A stretch of 64,000 nt of DNA from Thamnaconus septentrionalis (Eukaryota > Chordata > Actinopteri > Tetraodontiformes > Monacanthidae), in assembly GCA_009823395.1 (NCBI GenBank), contig CM020505.1:23417629-23481628 (forward strand). The letters run 5' to 3'. The position numbers were made by a program, and so were the translations under genes. The notes below the pieces were generated by a model. The model did no database searches. It was not told where the DNA came from and saw nothing but the letters and a program-made list of their open reading frames with translations. Positions 47,369-59,059 of the stretch are shown here, piece by piece; the first letter of the stretch is position 1; every line of letters starts with the position of its first letter.

Positions 47369-47401
<33 letters not shown>
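47369..47401. repeat. (GGC)n trinucleotide repeat, 11 units
   Basis: Eleven uninterrupted GGC units, the longest CpG-containing triplet repeat in the window. Confidence 0.96.
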
Positions 47402-47607
47402 CTGGGAAAGTGATTTGTTCGCGTTTGTTCCAGAGGCTGTAAAGTGTGACAAAGGCGGCAAATGAGGAGTAATGTCCTGGCTGCAAATTATTACTGACTC
47501 CAGCACCTGTAGCAGGCGCTGCCGCCTCTGCTGCCCTCCCACAGGAGAGCAGATTAGCAAGACATGACCTGATCAGCCGCTAACATTAGCTTTTAAATCC
47601 ACAATTA

Positions 47608-47608
<1 letters not shown>

Positions 47609-47640
<32 letters not shown>
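47609..47640. repeat. (TA)n-(CA)n compound microsatellite
   Basis: Eleven TA units followed by five CA units, just upstream of a retrotransposon-like tail. Confidence 0.95.
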
Positions 47641-47689
47641 ATAAGTCAGTTTGTGCGCACCTATTATGGTATAATATGGTATTATACCG

Positions 47690-47845
47690 GTTATTTAATT
47701 TTCTATTATTTTAATTAGTTTCATTTTAGTTATTGCACGCTTCTATATTTTATGTACATTACTCAAGTTGACTGGAGCCCTGTTACTAAAAGAATTTCCC
47801 TCGGGATAAATAAAATATTTCTGATTCGGAATCTGATTATGTCAT
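47690..47845 (+). mobile_element. LINE-type 3' tail remnant
   Basis: An AT-rich lead (TTTTAATTAGTTTC, GTTATTGCACGC) precedes AGAATTTCCCTCGGGATAAA, TAAAATATTTCTGATTC and CTGATTATG. The 'AATTTCCCTCGGGATAAATAAA' type end is characteristic, from recall, of fish LINE (Rex/L2-like) 3' tails. No coding sequence is present, so this is a 5'-truncated dead copy. Confidence 0.6.
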
Positions 47846-48549
47846 AAAGAAAAAAGTGTGACCTAACTCAAAAACTTCAATTTCATATCTTAATTTCTTC
47901 AAAACAGCCACCCTTCATATAAAAAAATTTGAGTTATTCAACAATGCTTTCTTTGCTACAAAATTTCATACACACACACACACATAGACAAATATGTATA
48001 AATAAATTCTGTACATACTATTCTATACAAATGATAAATTGGATGTTGTAAAATGATGCCGCCTTCTTATTTTTTTCCCAGGTTTGATAAATTCTCAAAA
48101 GACAATCAATCCTCTTTTTCTCAAATTCTCACGGGTCATTTTGTCGCTGGCACAAACATGTTTTTTTGGCTGCATGCTAATTCAGATTTGTTCAGAAAAG
48201 GTATGCAAAACACGCCTGTTAAAGGAAGCGCATTGTTTCTGCAGCAATGCCCTGACAAAATAAAACAGGAGATTATGGGAAAGTGAGGACTCGGCAGTCG
48301 GCCTCCTGAAACTTCCTTGTCACCGTGGACACATTCCGGAAGACATTGTGTGCTGAAGAAACCAAACCAAACAAAAACAAAGTCTGTTCGGAGGGAGACA
48401 CCGAGTTGTGTTTATCTAAAACAAAGCATTTGCATAAAGTTGAACAATCTGAATCGTCACTTTTTAAAGGTTTTTAAGGCAAAAAGTGGATTGAAAAGAA
48501 GCCCATTTCAATCAAAAGCCTGGTTTTTTGTTTCCCCCCCTTCATTCAT

Positions 48550-48571
48550 CTTTCTTTCTTTCTTTCTTTCT
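48550..48571. repeat. (CTTT)n tetranucleotide repeat
   Basis: Five CTTT units in a T/C-rich stretch. Confidence 0.93.
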
Positions 48572-49240
48572 CCACTTCCTTTCTCTCTCACTCTCATTCT
48601 TGGGCGCAACTGCCATGAAAATGAACTATTAATCTGTTTCCCAAAGGAATTCCTTATGCCACGCAGGCCTGACAGCCGCAATACGACGCTTGTTATGTGG
48701 TCAACAAACAATTTTCCTGGGCTTCACTGCCTTTCAAAGGCACTTTTCCATGCGGGCGCTGATCATGTGAAAAATGTCCTTGTCAAAGGTTGGCCTGCTT
48801 TTATCCCCGGCACAAAGATGTCAGATGGGGAGAGTTAGAATTTCCAAACATGTTAATCCTCACGAGCGTAAACTCGGCCCCCTTTTCCTCCACGGTGCTC
48901 CAGAGTTCATTCAGCGTGTAGGAAATATCCAGCGACACAAGCGTGGCTTTGAGTCCGGCCAACTTCACTTTCATCAGGCTGAATTCACGGGATTTATCAG
49001 AGGTCCTCTGCTGCTAAAGGCCGACACCTGCGGTGTGACGGCCGCCCTGCTAGATGCTTAGTGGAGGTTCTGCCCTCACGTTAAGCAGGTTTGATGGATG
49101 GATGGACTGTGCGTGGAGTCATTTATCAGGAGTGATGGCTGCGACCGGGCAGGACCACCTCCCAGCAGGTCAGCAGAGGTAAGAGCCTGTAGACCCTCCC
49201 ATCACTTCCAGACTGCACGCCTCTTCCTTCCTGCACTGCT

Positions 49241-49343
49241 CCCACCACCACCTCCTCCTCCACCACCACCACCTCCACCACCTCCGGCCTCTCATCACCA
49301 GCCTCTCCTGTCATCACCACCTCCACCTCCTCCACCTCCTCTG
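49241..49343. repeat. (CCA)/(CCT) cryptic triplet repeat
   Basis: Interspersed CCA and CCT (CAC/CTC) triplets over about 100 bp, interrupted by CCGGCCTCTCATCACC. The poly-Pro and poly-Glu/Val frames are artefacts. Confidence 0.9.
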
Positions 49344-49456
49344 TCACGGCCCGTCTGATGGATGAGGCCACTTTTGATAATGGCATCAGGAACTGTGGTG
49401 CCTGCCTTGTCATTAGATTCTATCAGAACCGTCTGATTACGGTAGAGGAGCAGGGG

Positions 49457-49491
<35 letters not shown>

Positions 49492-49492
49492 G
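49457..49492. repeat. (GACA)n tetranucleotide array
   Basis: Nine uninterrupted GACA units; GACA (Bkm-type) repeats are common in vertebrate genomes. Confidence 0.97.
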
Positions 49493-50760
49493 AGGCCACT
49501 GCTGATGAAGCGCTGCCTCTGATGTGCACTATTATTACAGTTAAGCATCTTAACTTCTCCATACTTGAGCTTTAGGCCTAAAACAAAATTCATATTTTTG
49601 TCCAACTCTGCTACCATCAACCTCCTGAAAAACAAACAATGCTGACCGTCTGTGTTAAATTCTCACTAATATCAATCTACACTGTTCCGTGCATAAACCT
49701 GCAATATTTCTCTCAGACACAACCTTATTTTTTCCCCAATGCATCGGTCATCACCGTTGACCTGGTGCAACGCTTCCACCGTGTCCCACTCAGTTGAAAT
49801 TAATTCACGCATAACATCCGTTTGCCACTTAGAAAAGACGGGAAAAAAATGTATTCCAACTGTATGGACAAGGCAGCAGTGCATCTTGGCCAAAACGATG
49901 CTGTTAAAAGGGAAAATTCACTGGAGGCCTCGGTCATATTTCTTAGATCCGTGTCACTGCTGTGAAGTTTGAGGAAGGGAAATAATTCCACTTGGTGAAC
50001 GCCTACGGCAGCAAGGCTCTCCATCTTCAACAATAGAAGATAAACAATAAGTTGCCTCCATACTGCTCACATGTTGTTGTCCAAGTCATCCATCATCGTT
50101 CCATCTGTGAGATCAGCAACACAGCTGCCTGGTGTGGCTGCGTTTGGCTGCTTCTGTGCTCCATTACCAAAAAGTCAGCACGAAAGAAATCAGAAAATAT
50201 TGGAGGATTTCAACACGGAGGAGAAGTTGTGTTCATTTGCATTGCAGTCAGTGGCTGCTGTGGCCATTCAGTGGAAGGAACTGTTCCTGCTTCATCAAAA
50301 AAATACTGAACTGGAAATGATCATCACTCTCATAACTCATCATCCTCATTTGTCAACCTGTTGGACAAACAGCAGCATGGAATCAAAAGAGCCGGAGCAA
50401 GATTAAAAATGTGTGGCTTTGCATGGATTTTTCACCAGCGCAGCTGCGATTGGCTCAGGCTACTGTAAGAGCGGCGTGATGCAACAGGTCTGCCCAGGAT
50501 GAAAACACACAGCGGCAGCCTTCTGAGAATTAAGAACATTTTTCTCTCAACTTAACTCCTCACAAACGCACACCGGCAACCAATGAATTCTAATGGTCTC
50601 TGTGTGTGTGTGTGCGTGAGCGTGTGTGTGTGCGTGTGTGTAAGGTTTCTATTATTGAGGACAAAAGTGAGGTAATGATCAAAAGGGAGCGCAGGCAGAG
50701 GGGCGTGCAGGCCGGGATAAGAAGCATACAAGGCTCACAAAGGGCCGGCCTGCCAGGGGA

Positions 50761-50910
50761 AGAATAACTATGGTTTGAATTATGGATACATCTGAATGGT
50801 GTCTCTTCTTTACAGATGGCTGCACACATGTGAATCCCAAGGCTTGTATAATTGTATTGCTAATAAGGAGTAAAGCCAATTAGGCATTTAAGTGCGCTGT
50901 AATTACTGGG
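50761..50910. promoter_or_regulatory. Candidate enhancer-like block
   Basis: Repeat-free sequence with TATAATTGTATTGC, AAGCCAATTAGGC and GCTGTAATTACTGG, ending right at the GT microsatellite. No coding frame is recognised. It resembles a vertebrate conserved non-coding element by texture only. Confidence 0.33.
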
Positions 50911-50911
50911 A

Positions 50912-50964
50912 TGTGTGTGTGTGTGTGTGTGTGTGTAGGGGGATGGGAGGGTGGGGTGGGGGGG
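50912..50964 (+). repeat. (GT)n followed by G-run cluster
   Basis: About twelve GT units (50912-50936) lead into G runs of 4, 3, 3, 4 and 7 separated by one to two bases, a G-quadruplex pattern on the + strand. Confidence 0.9.
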
Positions 50965-51069
50965 TGATGAGAGGAGCAACGGTGGAGATAGAAAATCAGG
51001 CCAAAGGACAAATGAGTGCCTCCCCTGTTCTGCTTCCCTCCCACACTGACAACCATTACGCCACACAAG

Positions 51070-51095
51070 GTGTGTGTGTGTGTGTGTGTGTGTGT
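51070..51095. repeat. (GT)n microsatellite
   Basis: Thirteen GT units. Confidence 0.96.
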
Positions 51096-51437
51096 ACCAC
51101 TGACAGGAGAAAATGTTGTTGTTGTTGTTATTTTTCCATGGCTTCCACCCGCCGCCATTTATATTGAGTCTACTGAGAGGTGAGAGGTGAGCAAACCGGA
51201 GGCAGTGTGTGAGGGGGGGGGGCTGAAGCTTCTCCCTTTGTGTTGTCTAGGAGTTGTTCAAAAGTGATGGTTTAACGCTGCTCCAAAGATATAAAGATTA
51301 TCAGTTGGGCACCATCACGCCAGCAGAAAGTTTGATGTTTTCACATTTCCATAAATGATTGAAGGCGAGGTGGGAAACCGACCCGAATATTGTCTCTCTT
51401 CACAGTGACCTCTTACAACTGAGATTTCCAGATAAGC

Positions 51438-52003
51438 GGTGAACTTTCCAACAAATATGTCAACAAACAAACAATTCTGCAAACATTGGCTGTTTTACAA
51501 GCAACAATCATGAAGCAACAACTCCATATGTAAATAAGTCCTTTAGAAATCAGTGTGTGTGCTCAGGTTAGAGTTCAGTTCATGAGTGTGTGTGTGTGTG
51601 TGTGTGTTAGCAGGTGAACTTTACCAGTAGCAGCAGCAGTCTTGAGTGAGGAGGTGAAGGCTCTCAGGTGAGGCAGGAAGTTGTTGGCTTGTGTTGCTTC
51701 CAGACTGGTGACTGTTGCTGGAACTCAACCCTCTTCCTCCTGAACTGCTGACTGACTGAGACTCTGCTCTCAGCTTCACTCTGGTCATTCAGTTTCTCAT
51801 TCAGGTTTCTGCTCCTTGTTTCCTTCTCTCACTTCTCTCTCTATTTAATTTCTGCTTCAGCTCTTTTTGTTTGAACTTCCCTCTGTCTTTCACCTCAGGT
51901 GTCTCTGATTTCTAAACTCCCCCTCCTCCTCCTCTTCCTCCTTGAGTGATGTCACTTCCTATTTACCCCACTTCCTGTGTCCTGCCTTGCTACAATTGTT
52001 TTG
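51438..52003. repeat. CpG-free block, possible interspersed repeat
   Basis: I find no CG dinucleotide between 51438 and 52003, although the flanks and the rest of the window are CpG-bearing. From about 51610 the sequence is CT/TG-rich with repeated motifs (ACTGCTGACTGACTGAG, CTTCTCTCACTTCTCTCT, CTCCTCCTCCTCTTCCTCC). Strong CpG loss with low complexity suits an old methylated interspersed repeat. No second copy is in the window, so identity as a repeat is unproven. Confidence 0.5.
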
Positions 52004-52924
52004 CGTGTTTTCCAATGGCAGCTGTGAAAAACGGCCCCAGCTCCATAATTTCTATGTATTTTACCATTTAAATAGGCGGCGTTTTGTTTTTCTCAGCATT
52101 CAGCGCCGCAAGTCTGAGCTATTCATTTTCTCGCCAGACATCAGAATTCGTAACAAGACTAGGCCATTGTATGGGCCAGTTTTCTCCACCATTCATTCTA
52201 TGGTAATGGTTTTGGCTGTGAATTAACCCGTGAGTATATTTCTCTCCGTCTATTATCCCCAGGCCAGTATATCCCCGCTGCTTCAATGACGTCTTGTTGT
52301 AGTGCCGTTTAGGAGACGTGGGGCTCGTCAGGCCTTTACAAATGTGTCATCTTTAGTCCACAAACCTGGAGAGTCAAGACAAGGGGGCTTTTTCTGGGTC
52401 AGTGAGAGCGCCGGGTCCACCAGCGAGCTGCCGGGATGACCAGAAAAAATGTTGCCGTGATATTTTTACCCGGCTGAAGAGGAGGAAAGTTTTATTGTGA
52501 ACTAATCTTTTTTGTTTGATTCATTTAAAGACATTTTAATAGTAACTGAAAAAAAAAAAAAAAAAACTGTTTACACTGACATCCACAAGCAATATATTGC
52601 TCTCAAATAAACACCCGAGTGTCATAAAAGTTCTCCGTAATTTCATGGAAGTGAAATTTCTTACAGTAGCGTGTTTATCTGTCGGAGTGGCAGCTGGCAT
52701 GAGGGGAGTTGTGCCGTCCAAAGGCCACATTGTGGAAACATTTCAGCTGCGTCGCTTGTTGACAGTGCACAAATTTGGCAACTTTTGCATCGGAAACAAA
52801 GAGCTTCCAATAACTGGTGTGACATGATTGGAAAGGTGATTCTCTGTAGAGCTGCGCCAGGACTTTGACTGATTGACTCATTTTAGAAAATAAAGTGTTC
52901 CGCTCACCTTCCCATGCAGCATCT

Positions 52925-52926
<2 letters not shown>

Positions 52927-52960
<34 letters not shown>
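52927..52960. repeat. (TG)n microsatellite
   Basis: Seventeen TG units followed by a G-rich stretch. Confidence 0.97.
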
Positions 52961-52962
<2 letters not shown>

Positions 52963-53139
52963 GAGGAGAGGGGGTGGGGGGCTCTCGTGTAAGCAGCAGC
53001 GCAGACGAGTCATAAAATCCTGCAGACAAGCTGTCTGTCACAACATTTGTTTGCCAGATTACATTCCTTTCCGCCACTGCGAGTGGCAGTAAAATGCTTG
53101 AAAATTCACGCGACAGCACTGAACTGCTGCGCTGGCTCG

Positions 53140-53192
53140 ACAACAACAACAACAACAACAACGACGCAACAATAGCAGCAGCAGCAGCAGCA
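53140..53192. repeat. (CAA)n and (GCA)n triplet repeats
   Basis: Seven to eight CAA units (53140-53162), a short spacer, then six GCA units (53175-53192). The poly-Asn/Ala frame has no protein context. Confidence 0.93.
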
Positions 53193-53284
53193 AGATGTCT
53201 GCAGTCAAATATGTTTAGAAGCAGGACTGCGAGAACAGCGCTGCCGTTTTTTAAAACTTCAGCAGGACAAAAGGCCGAGACGTC

Positions 53285-53314
53285 TGTGAGTGTGTGAGTG
53301 TGTGAGTGTGTGAG
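53285..53314. repeat. (GTGTGTGA)n short tandem repeat
   Basis: Three to four copies of an 8-nt GTGTGTGA-type unit, a decayed GT tract. Confidence 0.88.
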
Positions 53315-53923
53315 GACCTCCAGTGCATTTAAACTGGGCCACACATTTCTTCATAAAGTGTCTCTGAAAAAAATATAAATAGCGATTAGAGGGAGTCCAT
53401 GGTGGAGGTCGGGGGCGGGGGTTGCTTGATCAACACATACAGGGAACCTCAGTTATAACCCCGAGAAAGAAAAAGGAGGAAGAAAGAATCGGGGGAAAAA
53501 GAGGAGGGGGGGGGGGGGTTGAGGGTGGGAGTGAAAAAAAAAAATGTGAAAGAAAAGGTCATGAGTGGCAGTTGATTTGAGGAGTTTCTGCGACCCCACA
53601 AAGGGCCATGACATCATCAGGTATTGAAGTGAGAGCGGAGGAGAAAGGGGCTCCTTTAAAAAGCCGCCCGCTCGCCGAGGCCGTAATTACATTTGCGCTA
53701 AACATGCCCAAGTGCTGCCGGTGCTGTGGGGGGAATCATTTTCAGCGGGCCGGGGGTTGGAGTGCTGAATTAATCAGCTCTGCTGGCTGCAGGGACTCTT
53801 TACACCAACACAATCCTCCTCGCCAAAACGCTCCAAAAACAATATGTTGCCTTTGTGCGCAGTTGGATTTCCCTAAAGCGTGTTTGTCTCCTCGTCCGGC
53901 TCTTCCTGTCAACTGGCAGACAC

Positions 53924-53975
53924 AGAGGAGGAGGAGGAGGAGGAGGAGAAGGAGGAGGAGGAGGAGGAGGAGGGG
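53924..53975. repeat. (GGA)n purine tract
   Basis: About seventeen GGA units with one GAA interruption, all purine on the + strand. Confidence 0.96.
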
Positions 53976-53990
53976 ACAAACAGAAAACTG

Positions 53991-54024
53991 AATAATAAAT
54001 ACATAAATAAATAAATAAATAAAA
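53991..54024. repeat. (AAAT)n tetranucleotide repeat
   Basis: AAT/AAAT units with one ACAT interruption. Confidence 0.92.
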
Positions 54025-54943
54025 CGTCTTCGTGTCAGCGTTCAATGAACAAAATGTTTTATCAACTATTACACAGACGGTGGCAGCGCTGGGAGTCTTA
54101 ACAATGCATTGTGGGTAGGCATGGCGTGCTGCAAGTGCACCAGGAAGGAATGCTATTAAGTGAGTTATGCAGACAATGAATGTGAGCAATGCTTGGGAAA
54201 AGTGCAGCGGCATTTCTTCCTCCTTATGTCTCCGAGTCGGCCTGTTGGCGCCGACGCTAAATCACACTGAGCTGCTTTCACCTCCCAACACTTCATACAT
54301 GTATGCCCCGCCCCCGAGGTCAAGCCTGCCTCTTTTTAATCATAATAAACACATTTATTCGACCAATAAACCAATGTGTTGCTTCCAAAATCAGACTCAG
54401 AGCCAACAATCAGCTTCAATTCGAAGCAACTCTGAGACGCAGTGATGTAAATCAAGTGTATGCAGCTGCGGTGGCAGCGGTGTGGTGATAGGGTGGCAAA
54501 TTCAGCAGGCGTACGATATGTGCGGTGTCAGGGTCGCTGCTCCGGCTGCAGCCTGATGCTTCCTCACCACCCTGACAGACGTCGCGGCGGCACGCTCGGC
54601 CAGCAACATTCAATTAGCTTTTCCCACGATGACACCCCTCCGCCGCGCCGATGACATAGTGCAATATGATGAGATTACACGGCAACGCTTCCTTTTCAGT
54701 GGGAGCCCTCAGGGGGGAGGAGCACCGCTGCCAGAAACCACACGGCTCCATGTTAATTCAGAGAAGACAGCCGCTTCCCCAGGTCGCCGAGCGTCTGCCA
54801 GCGGGCTGTCTAACAAGCCACACGCATTATTACACCACAAATGTGACAATCGCACTGTACTCCAGTGCCAGCGACACTGCCAATCTGAAATATGAGAGTA
54901 GATGAATGAAAGAAAAGGGAAAAGCTGCTGTGTTGGGTCCACC

Positions 54944-55362
54944 AGTAGCTGCGTTTCCATCACCCCTGGAACTGTGCAAATCCTAAATATGCCAATAAAA
55001 ACTGGTGATGGAAACAACACAACATGGAAAAACCTCTCAAACATGGCTGGAAGGTTTTGATGCTCTCATGAGGAGGGTTTTCTTACGGATCCATATAGAG
55101 GAATATCGCCAAAGTGCCATGGAAACACTTTGTTCACATTGACACATCAGTGGACGTGACGTACGGGGTCACGTGACCACTTCACGGAACAGTGAAAATG
55201 GAACATTATTATTGGACCCGTCCTGTGAAATGTGACCAGAATTACACATTACGCACTTCACACCATTCAATGGAAACACCTGCAAATCACATTTGTACTG
55301 GGTCAACATTTTAGAAATATCACTTTTATTTTGCGAAAAACTGTCGTGGAAACACAGCTAGT
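54944..55362 (+). mobile_element. Family B MITE-like element, full copy
   Basis: The 419-bp element starts AGTAGCTGCGTTTCCATCAC and ends GTGGAAACACAGCTAGT, so its ends are inverted (TAGCTG(C/T)GTTTCCA). A second hairpin lies inside the left end: GTTTCCATCACC pairs with GGTGATGGAAAC about 40 bp on. It carries CCTAAATATG, TTTTGATGCTCTCATGAGG and CGGATCCATATAGA, shared in order with the truncated inverse copy at 31754-31918. It has no coding sequence. A non-autonomous DNA transposon is the best reading; the superfamily is unresolved. Confidence 0.82.
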
Positions 55363-57502
55363 GACGTGATAACTTGTAAACACTTGAACGGAGAACAACT
55401 GCAGCTGCACGTCACTGCTCCGTGGCTAGTTGCTAGCTAGCAGCACCGTGTTTAATGAGACTTTAACAGAAAAATGTTCTGTTTCGTTTTTCTTAACATT
55501 AAAAAAAAAACAACAATCAGCGCCTTCTCCAAGATTGCTTTTGTTTTAAGTAGCTATCTGGTTTAGTTGCTAGTTAAAGTTAGCATTTGGCATTTTCATG
55601 AAGCATAGTAAAGGCAGCTAATGCAAGTGTTTAATCCATATCTATTCAAATAGAAGCTAACATAGGTGTGAAACTGGAAGAAAAGCACTTGATCTTCACC
55701 AATACACGCTGAAAACAACATTGGCATTTAACACAGTGTTTGAGTGCTTTGTCTTCCCCACAGACACTGGGAACATTCCCACACTGTGCAGACTTTAGTT
55801 TAACAGCCAAGCAATGATTCCCTGCTCCATGGATCGGGTCCTTCTCGCCTGGAGCTCTTATCCATTTTCTCCTCACCATGATCTATTTTATGGATGTTTC
55901 CTCCATGATGGCCACATGTTGCCATCGACGGCTTCCCTTTCTTTATTTCTCCAAGGACTAAGAACACCTGTCCGCTTTAATCACTAAGTCCTTCCCAGCA
56001 GGAATGCCATCGCTGAATAGACACAAACCTGCTATCAGACATTGATAGAAAGAACGTGTTATAGATCTCTGCAGCTCTGCAGCAGCAGGACCTGGCCGGC
56101 CGGCCGGCAAAGAGATCAACCAGAAGCTGTCTCTCCTTACAGGCGTGACTCACAACTAATGTCGCTGCAAAGATGACAGCAGTGAGTCACAACAAGCATA
56201 TGAAATGTGGATGAATGAAATTATGTTTTCCCAGGTCATTATGAGTGAGCTCATGTTCAGGGTGACGCATCCTGGATTTTCCCAGAAGCTGAGTCATTCA
56301 TCAAACAATCAAAACACAGAGAAAGAACACAGAAAAAAAAAATGGACACTTTATCAGTTCTTTCTGTGTGACATCCCAAAGAAGGTCACAAACAGCAGCT
56401 CAGACTGAGAATCTCTCCGCAATGACATCATTTCAGGAAGAGCCTCTGTGTGTTCTTGTTCTGTTCCAGTGGGCTGCTGCAGCCTTGGAAGCTATAAAAT
56501 CATCTACCAGTGAGGTTAACTGTCTACTTTGCTTCCTCTGCCTCCAAACAAATCACATCTCATCGTTTGAGTGAGCGCGAGCCAAACGGCCTCGCCGTGC
56601 ACTGCGGTGCCCCTCAATGGAATTTTTTTCTGAATGCAAATAATGACTTCAGTTTGCTCAGCGATGAACTGATGGTTTTATCAGTGTTTTCATGGAAAAC
56701 AATGTGTCCTTGGATGCACAATATTTGTACCCATGGACTTTAATGAAAGGTCCCATTTAGGATTTCACGTGCCCCCACCCCCGCCACCCCTGCCGCCCCT
56801 TCCCGCCCCTCCAGCCACAGATAAGGACTGGAGATAAATCAATATGTAGCTTTGCAGAAACACAAATACCTGCTGCTTTCTTCTCATCCAAAGAACAGCA
56901 AACGGCTCCAAGACAATTTGACCTCCAAGACGTCAAACTTTGTTCTACTATTTTCTTTTATTTCTTCATTTGTCTAAATCATGGCTTAAAAGTTAATGTT
57001 AACAATCTTGAAGCAAGAATTTCCCGCAGTCTCCAAAACCTTCAAACTCGTCGCTCGGGCCTTTGGCACGGGTTGTAATTTTTGCCAAAGGAAGGCGGCA
57101 GTCGGCTTCATATAATCAGCAATAGAAGGCAAGATTATCACTTTGCTTGAAAAGAACTGCCAACCTATTTGGGTGTTAAGTGTTAAAAGAAGAAAAGACA
57201 AAAGGGGTCACAGCTGATGGTTGGGTCAATGCAGGAAATTACAGCTGCGGCACACAGAGTGAGTGACGGGTCTGCTTTGTTAGCTATACTTTGCATCAGT
57301 GAGGCTTGTTCCGGTCATTCGGACCCTGTGGAAAGAGACCACTGGCATAGCTTGTAGCTCATAGCACGATACAAGGTTGTCATGTCAAATACTTGTCTAC
57401 TTTTTGTATTTGGGTATATATTGCCAAGGACGTCTGAGCGTTGGTTAGTCAGTTGCTCCAGCCCACTAGATGTCCATTACTAGCTGAGACACAATTGGGG
57501 AT

Positions 57503-57529
57503 ACACACACACACACACACACACACACA
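57503..57529. repeat. (AC)n microsatellite
   Basis: About thirteen AC units. Confidence 0.96.
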
Positions 57530-58140
57530 GTGCAGTTGCAGGAGGACTTGGGGGAACTTTATTGTCCAAGACGTGTGTGTTTGAAGAGGTGGCTGCTGCT
57601 GACTGATGATTACCAGACTTTGTAATCGCAAAAACCCAACAAAAACCACCAACACGATCAGTGAGTAAAGAACCACTGAGTGGACAGAAGTGAAGCGTGT
57701 CACCTGCATTCAGGGCCTTCGAAATAAGACAAATAAAACTGGCGGAGACACATTTCAAGAGGCCTGTGTAACTAAGAAGTCCCACAAGCAGAGCAAGGCG
57801 GCTGCGTTTCCTACAGAGACTCAGTCTGATGAGGTCTTTTGTCTTCTGGGACCAGACTGAGCTCCTCGTGGCTCAGGGAAGGGTTGACTTGATCAGTGAG
57901 ATTTCAAAAGACTTGCATATCTTTCAGGCCATCTTTCTTTTTTTAACGCGGTCCCTATATTTCAGGCTTTGACTGAGATTGTTTTCCAGCTGCTCGGTGT
58001 TTGCTGGACAAACACGCTGCTCTACCAGTGAGCCGGCCACTCTGACCACTGGTCACTTCTGCCTCCAAATCTGCTTATAGATTTTCTTTTGCTGTGTGGC
58101 CTGAGACAGGTCAGGAGGTCAGCCTCTTGCATGGCATTCT

Positions 58141-58330
58141 GGGAGTGATTGTTCTCCAAAGGCCTTGGGTGTGGAATCTATCATCATTAATGCGCCGGTC
58201 TGCTCTTGTTAACCGGCTGCCCAAACATTATGGCCAGTGAATGGAGGTCTTGTAAATTGGCCCCTTTTGAAAGGGGATCAAATTCGTCATTTGGGCTAAT
58301 AATTAGGACCAGATAGGCGGGGGCCGACGA
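58141..58330. promoter_or_regulatory. Candidate enhancer-like block
   Basis: Repeat-free sequence with ATCATCATTAATGCGCC, TTGTTAACCGGC and GGGCTAATAATTAGGACC, and the short palindrome CCCCTTTTGAAAGGGG. No coding frame is recognised. The regulatory call is by texture and motif density only. Confidence 0.32.
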
Positions 58331-59042
58331 GGTCACGAGGTCACGTGGTGACATTTATTTATTTATTTTCAAACACAATCTTTTTTTTTTTGTATTATTA
58401 TTGTTTTCCATTATTAGGTTACCATTAGATGCTAATTTTTTAATTTTATCCTGGAGCCATTTTGAGCACAAGTGCTCTGCCATGTGCCACTCTGGGAGGG
58501 ACCACCAGTGCAGCCTGCAAGCACTTTACTGGCTGCGTGACGCCAGCTGTGGATTCTCACACTGATGAAGAGTCGGGACGGACGCATCCTCGGAAATGTT
58601 TACTCAAAGATTGCAACCCTGGGTTAGATATTGCGACCCGGCACCGACATTAGTGTCCTCCATCACGCGTGCGTGCTCTTCTTCCAGCCTGCTGCTATTA
58701 AAACTGTCCACATGATATAGGTGAGAGGAGCCAGCTGCTTATGCAGGGCCTTTTTCTCTCTGCCCTCCCCTCCCCTCCCCAGCCAGCGTCCAAAGCAAAC
58801 GTCTTCCCCCGCAGCCCCCCTCCATTTTATCATTGTTTCAGTTTAACCTTTGACCCCACATGGGAAACTAAATAATGAATTCCATATTTCCCCAATGGTG
58901 GACGGCAAGATTGGCTGTTAGTGACCATCAATCACAGGCAGGCCGAGCTGAATGGCCACATGACTGACCACGGAGTCAGACTGTGTCCACAGCCTGAGGA
59001 GAAAAAGATCATGGGAATGACAAAGACGAAATGTTAACAAGC

Positions 59043-59059
59043 TTTTTTTTTTTTTTTTT
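59043..59059. repeat. Poly-T run (17 nt)
   Basis: Uninterrupted T run with unique flanks. Confidence 0.94.

Larger units (their letters stand above)
47402..54943. other. Mixed non-coding stretch, no gene seen
   Basis: Contains a LINE-type tail (47690), simple repeats, a CpG-free block (51438-52003) and enhancer-like unique sequence (48600-49040, 50761-50910). Frames at 48317-48838 and 50071-50406 are the longest without obvious repeats; neither has a recognisable domain and I do not call them. Confidence 0.62.

Noticed and set aside
50071..50406. 111-codon frame of ordinary composition
   Set aside because: No recognisable domain; adjacent frames are also open over the same region, and it could at most be a decayed element.
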